Shown here in pieces: positions 36,299-46,998 of a DNA stretch of 64,000 bases. The position numbers and the translations under genes were made by a program. The notes beneath the pieces were generated by a model. That model was not told where the DNA came from and searched no databases. It saw nothing but the letters and a program-made list of their open reading frames with translations. Origin of the DNA: Phanerodontia chrysosporium (lineage: Eukaryota > Basidiomycota > Agaricomycetes > Polyporales > Phanerochaetaceae); assembly GCA_001910725.1 (NCBI GenBank), contig MJGA01000003.1, positions 1,364,001-1,428,000 of the forward strand, read 5' to 3'. Within the stretch, counting starts at the first letter, position 1. Every line of letters begins with the position of its first letter.

Positions 36299-39025
36299 AT
36301 GCAGATCCTCCACCAGAGACTTAACTTGTACGCCCCTTCGGCAATGCACCCTTTGAGTGTGCTAATATATCTCTAGATATACCAATGGCAATGAGACATA
36401 CACATTCGTTCCTGCCGAGCCCGTCGGTGCACGCTCATTGACAATCTACAGGAATTCGGGTGATATTGTGCTGAACCGTGAGTGCTGTATCACTCTGTCC
36501 GAGGTCTGAGTCTTACGGGTGTATCAGCTCCGAATACTCCCCTCCCCGCCACGTCCGAACGGTCTGGGAAGACGATATACGGGATTCTCGGAATGGTAAC
36601 ACTGGTGATGTGTACGTCCCCGTCCCTCCGCAGTCGGACTCGCCTGAACGCTCGCTACAGCGGAGTATATCATCATTATCACCGGCCGAGAATTGCGAGG
36701 TCGCTTCATGGGGCACAATGTCTACCGCGCAACAGACTACGAGATCCTCCCGCTGAATCCCGACGTCTCGGTGCAGGCTCCACCGAACGCAGTCGAAGCA
36801 CACCTCCTTGCTTTGGTCCGCTCACACCTATATGGAGGGTACTTCCTATACAGCTACGGCTGGGACCTCACCCGGAGACTGCAAGCACAATGGCAGACAC
36901 TCAAGGAAGATGCTGGTAAAGCGTTGTGGGAAGTTGTAAGTACGTCACTTGCATTTAGACCTTTCGGAGGGCTTATATTTCCTAGGCGGATGACCGGTTC
37001 TTCTGGAATAAGTACGTGAACTTGTTCTAGCGGACCCATACACAGCAGTCTCAATGACGCACCCGAATTTAAGGTTCCTGCAATCGCGTCTCATTGACGT
37101 GACATACTCAAGCGGGGACCAAAATGTGAGTGTTGACAAGCATTTTCGAACGAAATTGGGAACCAACTATCCACAGCTTAGCCCGTATATACTTCCTGTG
37201 ATCTATGGCAGTAAGTGAGGCGCGACTGACTCACTCTGGAGGGACTCACAGAACGCTGTGTGTAGCCTTCGATATACGCCCAGCACGGGTGAATGGACAT
37301 CATGTCCGCCTGTGTCTAATGAGCCGTCGCTCACGCTATCGGGCGGGCACTCGTTACTTCCGTCGGGGGATTGATCACGAAGGGCATGTCGCCAACTTCG
37401 TCGAGACAGAGCAGATCTTGTTCGTCGATGAGCCAAGCCCGGACAGCTCCGACGAAGCAAGCTCGCAGCTAAGCTTTGTACAAATCCGAGGCAGTGTGCC
37501 TTTGTTCTGGGCCGAAATCAATACCTTGCGCTACAAGCCAGACTTGCAGATCATGAACCTACAGGATACAGTAGGTGGCGTGGCTCTGTCTTGTATTCCC
37601 AAACTCACGACAATTGCCCTAGTTGGACGCAGCAAGGAAACATCTAGAGGAGCAGGTTTCGACATATGGTGCGACGAGCCTTGTCAGTCTTGTAAACCAC
37701 AAGGGCCACGAGAAGCCTGTCAAGGAGGCGTACGAGCAGACAGTGCGCGAGGTAATCCATTGCTCTATTGTGTTTCTTGAACCAGGCTCATTGACTTGCA
37801 GCAGCTCAATCTTCCACAAGTGCGGTACGAATACTTTGACTTCCACAGTGAATGCAAGAATATGCGATGGGATCGTATCAGCGTTCTCATTGAGAAGATG
37901 GAAGAAGACCTGACACGGCAAGGGTGAGTGTTCTATGCGAATGGTAACGAACCGTACTGACAGACATTGTAGCTACTTCCATTTAGATTCAAGGAAGCCT
38001 GAACCAGTTCAGCTCCAGAAGGGAGCCATCCGGACGAACTGTATGGATAATCTGGATCGCACGAACGTCGCACAAGCGGCGTTCGCCAAATGGACGTTGA
38101 ACAAGCAGCTAAAGGAGCTTGGTATCCTCAACGAACATGAGACCGTGGACAACTATGACGAGCTCATCAAGGATTTCCGCGAAAGTCAGTCAAATGCACT
38201 CGCAGAGGACTAGAGCCGTCGTACTAATGAGATCTTGCAGTGTGGTCCGATCATGCCAATGAGATTTCTGTCGCGTATAGTGGTACTGGTGCTTTGAAGA
38301 CTGACTTTACCCGCACCGGCAAGCGCACGAAGCTTGGATTGTTGGAGGATGGGTACAAATCTGTCATGCGGTACTTGAAGAATAACTTCCTTGATGGCGC
38401 CCGCCAGGTATGAGCTTCTGGTTTGTGCTTCACGATTGGAGGGATTTAAGCTTCAGTACAGGATGCGTTTGACCTCATGACAGGCACTTGGACGCCGCGT
38501 CGTGGTTGGTCTCCTCACACGCTGGTCACAGACCGTCGGCCGCTCATTACGCGCGCGGTAAGCACACATAATTCTGCCGTCAGTACTACGCATGTTCAAC
38601 TCGGCATTAAATTATAGATGCCATACGTGCTTTGGTTCTCGGTCTTCATGATCTTTGCAGGCCTCACGCTGCCTCGAACTTCTGGTATGTTACTTCGGAC
38701 TATTGTCTTCGTTGACTTGACGATAGCTCTATTTGCAGATTACTCTCTTTTCTACTACTTTCTGCTTTGGTTCATCCTTCTTGCCCTCTCGCTGGCGTTC
38801 ATTATTATCCACGGCGTTGAGTACGTCAACTGGCCTCGTCTCTTGCCGCTGTCGGACATAGTGCATTACGACGGCCCTGGGTTCCGTTCCGGCAACCACG
38901 GAAAGGGCTTCGGGATCCCGTCGCTGGACCCTGCCCGGTTGAACGAGAAGATGTCCGGCAATCGCAAGCGTGCTGGCAGCAAGCTGGGGCAGATAGAGAT
39001 GGGCGAGAAGAGTAGGATTGACTGA
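36299..39025 (+). CDS. SAC1: SAC1-type phosphoinositide phosphatase
   Basis: Removes phosphate from PI4P and other monophosphorylated inositides at the ER/Golgi. About 640 residues. The start is ATG 36299-36301 ([20 protein letters not shown]). The SAC domain runs through [70 protein letters not shown] and [20 protein letters not shown]. The catalytic C-x5-R-T/S loop [15 protein letters not shown] is at about 38030-38080. [32 protein letters not shown] follows, then two C-terminal membrane helices ([17 protein letters not shown] and [19 protein letters not shown]), which anchor Sac1 in the ER. After them comes a soluble tail of about 65 residues that ends [12 protein letters not shown], not a KKXX-type signal. 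About 14 introns; an intron lies between the two helices. Confidence 0.94.
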
Positions 39026-39116
39026 GACTTGTCACCGGTTTCTGGATGTTTGTTTCGTTTGCTATGGATGCTGTGCGCTGGTACTCTAGATAATATTATT
39101 CGCGTTGCGGTGTTAG

Positions 39117-39148
39117 ACGCGTCATGCACGTGGACAGATTCCCACGTG
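39117..39148. promoter_or_regulatory. MCB site and two E-boxes upstream of the SET gene
   Basis: Within 32 bases lie ACGCGT (39117-39122), CACGTG (39127-39132) and a second CACGTG (39143-39148), about 100-130 bases before the SET start. CACGTG is bound by bHLH factors. The two E-boxes are 16 bp apart, roughly one and a half helical turns. Confidence 0.5.
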
Positions 39149-39247
39149 GCTCTCTCCATCACCAACGCCCAACTTTCTCGCATTGTCGCCCTTGTTCCCC
39201 TTGCTCCCGCCAAAAATCTTTCGTTCACCAGTCCCTAGTCAGCGACC

Positions 39248-40299
39248 ATGAGCGGAAAGGGTGTCAAACGCGCCTCCCCCGGTGCCGAGGAGGAGAAGAA
39301 CCCCCTGGGCGACGTCGACATCACCGACGAGGATGCCGTCAAGCTCCAGGAGCTGCAGAAGTACTACCACCGTGTCGAGCTCGCTGTTGGTGCGTCCCTT
39401 TACTCCCTCCGCCGCATTTGCACGAAGGGATGCTGACATGCCCCTCTACACTGCAGAGCGTCAGGCAGCTGAGAAGATGCAGCCTGTGTACGAAAAGCGC
39501 CGCCCGGTTCTGAAGGGCATCCAAAAATTCTGGCCCGTTGCGCTCATGAACCACGAGATGTTCGCCATCCATTGCCAGCACAACCTCGACCAGGTCGCGC
39601 TCGCGTACCTCGAGGATCTCTGGGTGGTGCGCGACCCGAAGGAGTTCCGCGCTTTCACCATTGAGTTCGTGAGTGATCCCTTGTCCACATACGCGCTCTG
39701 GCACGATATTCAAAGCGGCGGATACAGCACTTCAAGGAGAACCCGTTCTTCTCGAACACGGTTCTGAAGAAGGAATACAAGTACGTGCCGGTGGCGGGCG
39801 CCAAGGAAGGCGAGGCCGACGAGAACGGCATCACTGAGGCGATGGTCGAGTTTGCCTGGGAACGCGACGTCGAGCCTCAGGTATGTGGCACGGTTCCGCG
39901 AGACAGGCGTGCGCTTCTGACGCGTTTTACAGGCGTTCAAGATCGACTGGAAGGACGACGCGCACAATCTGACGAAGCTTTACCCGCGAGTCATTGACGA
40001 TGCCGACGACGACGTGCCGTCGGACGGAGGCTCGTTCTTCAACTTCTTTGAGCTCCCGGGCGACCCGTTCGATGTAGGTCGCGGCGACTGCCTATTTTTG
40101 TGTTGCCAACTGACGGTCTCGGATATGCTAGCTCGGTGTGAATATTGCACATGACGTGTTCCCGGAGGCGATTGAGTATTTCCTTGGGGAGAAGGGCCCC
40201 GCTGAGATCGACTCTGAGGATGAGGAGGACGACGAGGACGAGGACGAAGAGGAGGAGATTGACCTGGAGAAGCCGCGTGTGAAGAAGCGGAGGGTATGA
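39248..40299 (+). CDS. SET/NAP-family histone chaperone
   Basis: A nucleosome-assembly-type protein of about 265 residues that handles histones in the nucleus and cytosol. The start is ATG 39248-39250 (MSGKGVKRASPG). The dimerisation helix contains EDAVKLQELQKYYHRVELAVERQAAEKMQPVYEKRRPVLKGI. The earmuff domain follows: FWPVALMNHEMFAI, DLWVVRDPKEFRAFTIEF, FKENPFFSNTVLKKEYKYV and FKIDWKDDAHNLTK. An SFFNFFELPG segment, as in human SET, separates it from plain NAP1, and the C-terminal half ends in an acidic run (DSEDEEDDEDEDEEEE) plus a basic KPRVKKRRV. The stop is TGA 40297-40299. Five introns. Vps75 is a more distant alternative name. Confidence 0.92.
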
Positions 40300-40657
40300 G
40301 CGTGTTGTGTTGTATTCGCGACGTCCGGACGCTCCGACGGTGTAGTGTTCATATAATATTTTGCGCTGCGCATGGCCGACGAGAAATGAGATCACCGTGT
40401 GCGGGGAGCCCATTCGCCCGCAAAATTAGCCCATTGAGATCGCCCGGGCGGTCTGATGAGCCGGGCTGGGGCGCCGGCGAAGGCGCGCGGTGCCGGCGCT
40501 GCCGCCGTGATGGCTGATGGCATTTCGGTCCTCAGCTGTCTGCCCTCGTCTGCTATAAATCCTCTGCCTTCCCCGGCCGCACTCGCCCTCTCACGGGGCT
40601 CGCTTCTCCCTTCCCTTTCCCAGTCGGTCCTTACCAGCTCCCTCCGACGCCCTCGCC
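40300..40657 (+). promoter_or_regulatory. Promoter of the chitin deacetylase gene
   Basis: 358 bases after the SET stop. A TATAAAT box (40554-40560) lies about 100 bases before the ATG, followed by a pyrimidine-rich leader (CTTCTCCCTTCCCTTTCCC, 40604-40620), the usual shape of a strong fungal promoter. Confidence 0.6.
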
Positions 40658-42274
40658 ATGAAGCTCGCTGTCCTCGGCGCCGCCGCCCTCCCCGCCCTCG
40701 CTGCCGCCCACAACCTGCCCCGCCAGGGCCCTGTCTCGTCTGCAGCCGCGCCTCCTGCGCCATCCGGTTCAGGCTCCTCGAGTGCTGGGGCCCCGGCTAT
40801 CCCCCGGGCGCGACCGTCGCGACCAGCTTCAGCTCGCTCCCGTCCGTCTCGTGGTCGCTGCCCTCCACCAACCCGACCGCGCTCCCGCTCTCGGACATTG
40901 TCCCGGGCACGATCACCACCCAGCCGCAGATTGGGGCGACCACGACCTTCCCCGCTGGGACCGCGCCAACGGGCATCCCCAATGCCCCGCCCATGCCCAA
41001 CTGTACGTATCCCGGTTCTTCTCCCTTAGTTCCGGCCTCATACCGTTTGTCTGCAGGGCAATTGCTATCGCCGGCGAATTATCCGCCTCTGGACAAGCCC
41101 CTCCGCTCGACTCTCCGGAGGTGCAGCAGTGGATCCAGGAGGTCAAGAACTCTGGCGTTGAGATCCCGGACCTCGAGCCCACCCAGCCGGGTGGTTGCGC
41201 TGCTAACCCACAGTTCGCCGCTGACCCGAACCGATGCTGGTGGACCTGCGGTGGATGCGTGCGCGACACGGATATCACGACCTGCCCCGACAAGCTGACA
41301 TGGGGCCTGACTTACGACGATGGCCCCGCTCTGTACACGCCTAATCTGTTGCAATACCTCGACCAGAACAACCTCAAGACGACGTTCTTTACCGTTGGCT
41401 CTCGTGTCATCTCGTATCCTGCTCTCCTCCAGGAAGAGTACATGGCTGGCCACCAGATCTGCGTCCACACTTGGTCCCACCCGTCTTTGACCACTCTCAC
41501 TACTGAGGAGATCATCGCGGAATTCGGCTGGTCCAAGAAAGTAATCAAGGATGTGCTCGGTGTAACTCCTCTGTATTGGCGTCCCCCCTACGGCGACATT
41601 GACGATCGTGTACGCGCTATCGGCAAGGCCATGGGCATGGAGCCCATCATTTGGACACGCATTAGCCCGCTGGCGACTTTCGACACAAATGGTAATGTCT
41701 CCTGAGAAGATTGTACCTCGTGCTTCCCATCTGACCCCGTTCAATTACCGCCCTGTAGATTACAACATTGCTGGTGGCACTGTGTCCGTCACCCAGGTGC
41801 TCCAGAACTGGGAGAACATCATGGGCAACGTGTCCACCCTCTCCACGGGCTTTATCGTGCTGGAGCACGACTTGTTCGCGCAGACTGTGGACCTCGCAAC
41901 TGGGTACATTCTGCCGGCGGCTCTTGCGTACCAGCCGAAGCTCGACATCAAGCCGGTCATTTCATGCCTGAACAAGCCGATGCAGGATGCATACCTTGAG
42001 ACGAACGACAACTCCACGAACCCCCTTCCGACCGCTTCTAGTATGTGCATGTGCATGTCTTTGTCTCATTTAGATCGCTAATTCCGTAATTGTGCCAGAC
42101 CTGAGCCCGACCCTTTCGTCCGGCGCGCCCGGCTCCGCACAAGCTTCCGGCAACACTAGTGGTGGCGCGTCTTCGAACAAGAACGGCGCCGCACCGAATG
42201 CTGCCAGCAACCAGCTAGTGGCCGCCTGCGCGGCTGCCGCAGCCTTGCTCGTGGGTTTCACCGCGTTGTTGTAA
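40658..42274 (+). CDS. GPI-anchored chitin deacetylase (carbohydrate esterase family 4)
   Basis: Converts cell-wall chitin to chitosan. The start is ATG 40658-40660, with signal peptide MKLAVLGAAALPALAAA. A Ser/Pro linker, then a Cys-rich CWWTCGGCVRDTDI segment, precede the CE4 domain. Motif 1 is TYDDGP (41.31 kb; usual TFDDGP), motif 2 is HTWSHPSL with the metal-binding His pair (41.47 kb), motif 3 is WRPPYGD (41.58 kb), and a GFIVLEHDLFAQTV segment (41.85 kb) supplies the late catalytic His. The C-terminus is Ser/Gly/Asn-rich followed by a hydrophobic stretch (LVAACAAAAALLVGFTALL), a GPI-attachment signal. One base is missing in the C run at 40801-40805, where AGAPAIP must join PGATVATSF in the next frame. 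The stop is TAA 42272-42274. It is tail to tail with GH72. Confidence 0.92.
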
Positions 42275-43106
42275 ACCCCTTTGTGTCCTTGTACCATGAA
42301 AGCACGCGGCGCACGAACACGCACGAACTGCACTCTCTCCACGGGACAACCGCACCCTTTCTTTCGCGTGCGTCTCGGACTTTACCGAACTAGAACCTAC
42401 TCCTCTTTCCGTCGGACCCCTGCTTATCTTTTGCTGTGTCGAATTATTAGTGTCCCTGCAACGTCATCCAACGATTCCCCTTAGTACTACTACCCCCTAT
42501 TACCGCAGACCTAACTCTCCACGGACTCCCTCTTAGTATGCTCACTTCAGGACTTCGACACGCCTCGCGCGCCCTCCGCTTCCCAGAAGATCTTGCTCCG
42601 CTGTGCGGTCCTTGGACGTGTAAGCACATGTATAGTGTAGTACAGCTGTTCACAAGAACAAAAAACGATAGTCTCGAATTTGTTCCAGGCTGACAAACGC
42701 ACGGACGGAGCAACCCATGCCCGCTGCCACACCGAGATTGCGAGGATGTCTGAAACTTTGCAAAACGTCATGCGTGAGGCTCGCCCTGGAGGTCGTCGAC
42801 GTCATTGGTGACCAGCAAGCTTAGCGAACAGATTCTGGGTGTGCAGACAAGCGAGGGGTACAAGCGAGCGAGAAGAAAGTATTACGCCGACTGTCTTGAA
42901 TTTTCAGTGAAGTACAAATCGAAGGATAGTAGTAGGTGAGGGTATCACAAACCAGTCCGTAGAGTCGAGAGAAGTACAAGTACTAGGAGTGAGTAAGGGA
43001 GTGTCCAAATGAGAAGAGAATGCGTCGGGTGCGCGATGACATGGGTGGCGAAAGTCTACTTGTAACGGACGGTATGCCAAATAGTCCCAAGATCCTGTTA
43101 GTCCAT
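42275..43106. other. Convergent 3' region between chitin deacetylase and GH72
   Basis: About 830 bases. It should hold both 3' UTRs and is larger than the other convergent gaps (136-205 bases). No domain-bearing frame or RNA gene was found. Confidence 0.5.
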
Positions 43107-45135
43107 TTAGGCGAGGACGAGGAGTCCGCCGAGCACGCTGAAGAGCGCAGACACGGCGGCACCAACCACGGCGTGCTCGCCAAACGCGCCGAGGGCACCG
43201 TTGTTGCTCTGGCCTCCCGAGCCGCCGCCGGTAGTGCCCGGGGTCTGGGCGGAGCCACCGCCAGTTCCCGTCGGCGCAGACGGGGTGAAGGTTGCAGAGC
43301 CGTCCGCGAGGCAGGAGGACTGTGCGGCCGCGACGGCGGCGCTGCTTGAGGGCGCGTTCGAGACGATGGTCGCGTTGCCGCCAAAGTCGCACGACTGTGC
43401 GTTGCGGTTCGTCGCCTCGTAGAACTGGTCAATCACATATGAGAGCTTGGTGGCTGTGTAAACGCAAGGCGTGTGAGCACATCCGATCGACGAGAGGGAG
43501 AAGGAGATGATCGTCCGCAGTATATGGACGCTTAAGTGCGCAAAGCCGGGAACGACGCGGATTTAAAATGTGAAAGAGCGAAACATGACGTACTGGGGTC
43601 GCAGAACGAAATGGGGCCGTAGGTACCAGTTGATCCATCCGCAGCAATGGCGTCGCAGCTGCCTCCGTTCTGGCCAAGCAAGCCGCATGCTGTGTCCAGA
43701 AGCGGTCCTACAATAGCAGATGTGTTGGAAGTAGTTGGAGAGAACCGGCAAGAGAAGGTGCTCTCCAAGCAGTTGCAGGAAGCGTCATTAGGCGTGGGAG
43801 GGAGCTTCGTGCTGGCCAGCCATGTGGAGTTCTGTGTCGGGCAAGCCGGGTAGGTAGTGGTACCAGATGCGCTCGGGCTGTTTGGTGGGCTGATCTGGGC
43901 GTACTGCGCCTTCAGGCGGTTGAAATCGTCGCTGACGGTGACAGTAGATCCATCCGAAGAGATGGTGACCATACCAAACTGACCAGCTGCGCTTTCTGCC
44001 TGGAAGTAGCTGAAGGCAACACCGCCGGACCAGATGTCAGTCATGGGCGAGCTGAAGAGCGTGCCGACTTCAGTCCAGAGGCGAGGCGGGCACTGCACGT
44101 TGCCGTATTCACTGAAGTAAGCGGCCACATTATAACCAGCAAAAGCGCCATTCTTGTCATTGTAGACACTTGGCTGGGAATCGCCGCACCATTCGCTGCC
44201 GTGGGATCAGGGAATTGCAACAAGGTTCAGGATGAGATGACATACTAGTTGTTCAGACCAAACAGGTCGATAGCAGTGGAGCCGGAGTTGCTGCCGTTGG
44301 GATCACAGCTAAGATAGTTTGCCAGAGGGACGAGCCAGTCGTCATCTGCATCGATAGCAGCGTATCCGACAAGGACCGGTGAGTTCTTCGACGCGCTGAG
44401 CAATTTATCCGCGTCAGGGTTGGAAGGAACTGTAATGCCTGCGCAAACTTACAGGTAGGCTTTCGTGTCACGCGCAGCTGCTTTGATAAAGGCTGCAGCG
44501 TCCGTCGCATTTGCTGCCGTGATGACCTCGTTACCGACGTTGTACGCCAGGACGTTGTCGTACTTCGAAAATGTGTCGATCGTCGCAATGTATGAGTCAA
44601 GCAGGTTCGTCGACCACGCAGGCGAAGCACGGTCGATGGAACCGTTGAGAGGGAGCGACAGGTCGATGCTGAAGAAGACGTATCTCAGTATGCAGATGGA
44701 CGAGGGGCGCTGAAGTGTTGCTCACATAGTGTAGATCCCAGCACCACTCAGTGCGCTCATGCAAGAATCGTGGTTGAGCGAGGCATTGACGCTGTAAGCA
44801 CGGATAACATTGACACCGAGCTGCTGGAGGTAGGGTAGATCCCGCGAACAGCCCGCGCTGTCCGCAAGGGCATCAATGAACGAGTCCGGTTCACCGAAGG
44901 GATTGTCGGAACTCTGGGTTACGGTGCCTGAGAGCTGTAAGCAGCGGTACATTAGACGTCCAAGATTTCAAAGCATACCTTGGGGCTGGTAAGCGACACC
45001 TCGGATGTAGAACCTGCTACCATCGTCGCTGTATAGGTATCTGCCAGTCCTCGTAACCTTTGGAAGGGCAGCAACGCCAACGGAAAGCGCAACCACTGCA
45101 GAGAGCAGGGCTACAAGTCGTGTCGCTCCGCGCAT
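43107..45135 (-). CDS. GPI-anchored 1,3-beta-glucanosyltransferase (GH72) with CBM43
   Basis: Gas/Gel/Phr-type enzyme that cuts and rejoins beta-1,3-glucan chains outside the plasma membrane. Signal peptide: [23 protein letters not shown] (start ATG 45133-45135). The GH72 domain has [68 protein letters not shown] with the acid/base Glu (44.53 kb), and [12 protein letters not shown] with the nucleophile Glu (44.1 kb). The Cys-rich X8/CBM43 module follows ([12 protein letters not shown] ... [34 protein letters not shown] ... [11 protein letters not shown]), so this is the GAS1/GAS2 subgroup. The end is a Gly/Ser-rich tail and a hydrophobic GPI signal ending [10 protein letters not shown]. Several short introns. 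Confidence 0.94.
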
Positions 45136-45527
45136 CTCTGCAATATGGGGGATGAAGGAGAGTAGGAGATGGGGGTAAGGGAGAGAGCCAACTGCGCACC
45201 TGGGAACAACCACAGACGCCGGCGTTTATTCCCCGTTTTGATGGGAAGCAACCCTTGGCGGAGGCAACCGTCCGAAGCGCCTACCTGAACCCGAAAAAGC
45301 TACCGTCCATGACAGTCGCCTCTGCAAAACTCCGAGCCATGGCTGGGCTGTCTATCGCGTATTTTGTTTCTCTATCATTTTCTGATTCGACAGTGTCCCG
45401 CATCTTCAGAGCATGAAACGTTTTCGCAGAACTTGTGACATCATTCTATCTTACAGGCAAGGAACGCAAAAAGCATCGTTAAATATTTACTTCGTCTGAG
45501 ACGATGGCCAGCATCGTAGGAAGCTGT
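45136..45527 (-). promoter_or_regulatory. GH72 promoter
   Basis: 392 bases between the GH72 start and the stop of the Sur7-like gene, both minus strand. On the minus strand an AATAAAC element lies near 45225; it is not a canonical TATA box. No other feature. Confidence 0.4.
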
Positions 45528-46631
45528 CTAGCCGCGGAAAGTGCAACAACTGGAGGATTATGAGTAAATATATGATCCCACCACAAGAGCCTTCTCGTAC
45601 CTGATCATGTATGGCAGGACAGAGGCAATGAGGCATGCAAAAGCCGCCCACGCGAGGAAGAGACCATTGCCAACTTCTACAGTAATACCTAGAGGTGTCG
45701 GCGGGGTGGTAGCAACCATGGCGGTGTTTATGTCCTGGGCCTTCTTGACGATGACGGTCCATATCACCGAGCCAATAAGCAGAAAGAGACTGCCCAGGAT
45801 TGCAAACACTGTCGATGCCAGGAAGCCTAATGCGTGTCTCGAGAGCCCGCTGAAAGGCGTGTTAGTTTGCGTAATACAGCAAGTGCGAGAACGTGGATGA
45901 GCGTACAAGAGTAATGCTAGACCACTGGCTATAGAGCCCAGGAGGAGCAAGTAGTAGGCCGCCCTGGAGAACTCGCCCAGGTATTGAGAGTCGCTAAAGG
46001 CCGTACTGGGAAAGGTCGCAATGAGACCATCCGTAATTATGGTGTATCGTTCGGGCATGTCGTTCGTGATAGCTTCGTAGGGCTGTAGCTTGTTGGCCGT
46101 AACATGGTGAGAGCATGTGCCATGAGAGTTATTGACGTAGGCACAGTAGCGATACAAGCCCCAGTCGTAAAGGTTTCGAAGGCCCTCGTGCTGTGCAAGG
46201 GGAGCGGAGGCGTTGTCTGTGTACAGGCCCTCAACGGGGTCTGGGGCGGTAGCGGCAGCTAGACCGGCACTATATGTGACGTTAGCATTATCGAGTGCCC
46301 TGTTGGTGAAGGAATACATCGCTTACCCATAACCAGTCATGTTCACCTTCATCTGGATAGTCCATGGTGTCATCAGCGCATTGCGCTACCCGACGGGACC
46401 GTGTTAATTACCATTGCAATATTTCTAGGGACGGAGGAAGTACTGATTTGCCCAACCTGTAGGCGAATGATAAGATAAAGCAGTCAGAAAGCGTAGAACG
46501 GACGTGAACCTACGTGCATGAATATGAGCAGAATCAGAGCTACCAGCCTTTGTGGTGCCTGTCAGCGGCGGTACGGAAGAGTCAAAGTTGGAAACCGAAC
46601 GCACGAGAGGAAGGTCGCCGAACCAAGGCAT
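45528..46631 (-). CDS. Sur7/PalI-family four-span membrane protein
   Basis: About 270 residues. Segments: LVALILLIFMH (TM1), a Cys-containing outside loop with LRNLYDWGLYRYCAYVNN and GTCSHH, FSRAAYYLLLLGSIASGLALLLY (TM2), HALGFLASTVFAILGSLFLLIGSVIWTVIVKKA (TM3) and GNGLFLAWAAFACLIASVLPYMI (TM4). This is the Sur7/PalI layout: eisosome-associated proteins and pH-signalling sensors of the fungal plasma membrane. The start is ATG 46629-46631 (MPWFGDLPL), joined over a 46-nt intron (GTGCGT...ACAG) to APQRLVALILL. A 22-nt terminal exon (45528-45549), joined over a 51-nt intron (45550-45600), gives the tail SVLPYMISCCTFRG and a TAG stop; unspliced, the tail would be VVGSYIYS with a stop at 45558. 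I prefer the spliced end because the Cys-Cys tail fits the family. Confidence 0.82.
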
Positions 46632-46998
46632 ACTTCTCCGCGCATATTAGGGCTTTCGTGCCAGGGTATCTGAGAAACAGAGGAGAAAAAGAGAGAGAAG
46701 AGTCACGCCAGCTTTATGCACAGTGCACAGCCGCTCCCGATGAACGAGTGCAGAGCAACCTCGCGGCGGCGGGACCTCGGCCGCGCGACGTCCTCATGGC
46801 AAATTGGCGCCACGACGCGCTTGCTTTCCCCAGACAGGAATTTCACGTGGCCGCCTTCGCACGCCCTCGGCTGCGGGGGAGCGCCCGATCAGACGCGCAT
46901 ACAGGCTCGGGGTGCTTGAGCGGCAGCGATCCTCAACTCAGGCCTATTCAGACTCGTCTGCTTCTCTTGCTGCGTCCCGCCCTTCTTTCCATACCGCC
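46632..46998. promoter_or_regulatory. Divergent promoter between the Sur7-like gene and the sterol glucosyltransferase gene
   Basis: 367 bases between start codons. Near the glucosyltransferase it is C/T-rich (46960-46990), near the Sur7-like gene A/G-rich, that is pyrimidine-rich in that gene's sense. No TATA box is evident. Confidence 0.45.

Noticed and set aside
38032..38080. SAC1 as an inactive phosphatase
   Set aside because: The C-x5-R-T loop (CMDNLDRT) is complete.
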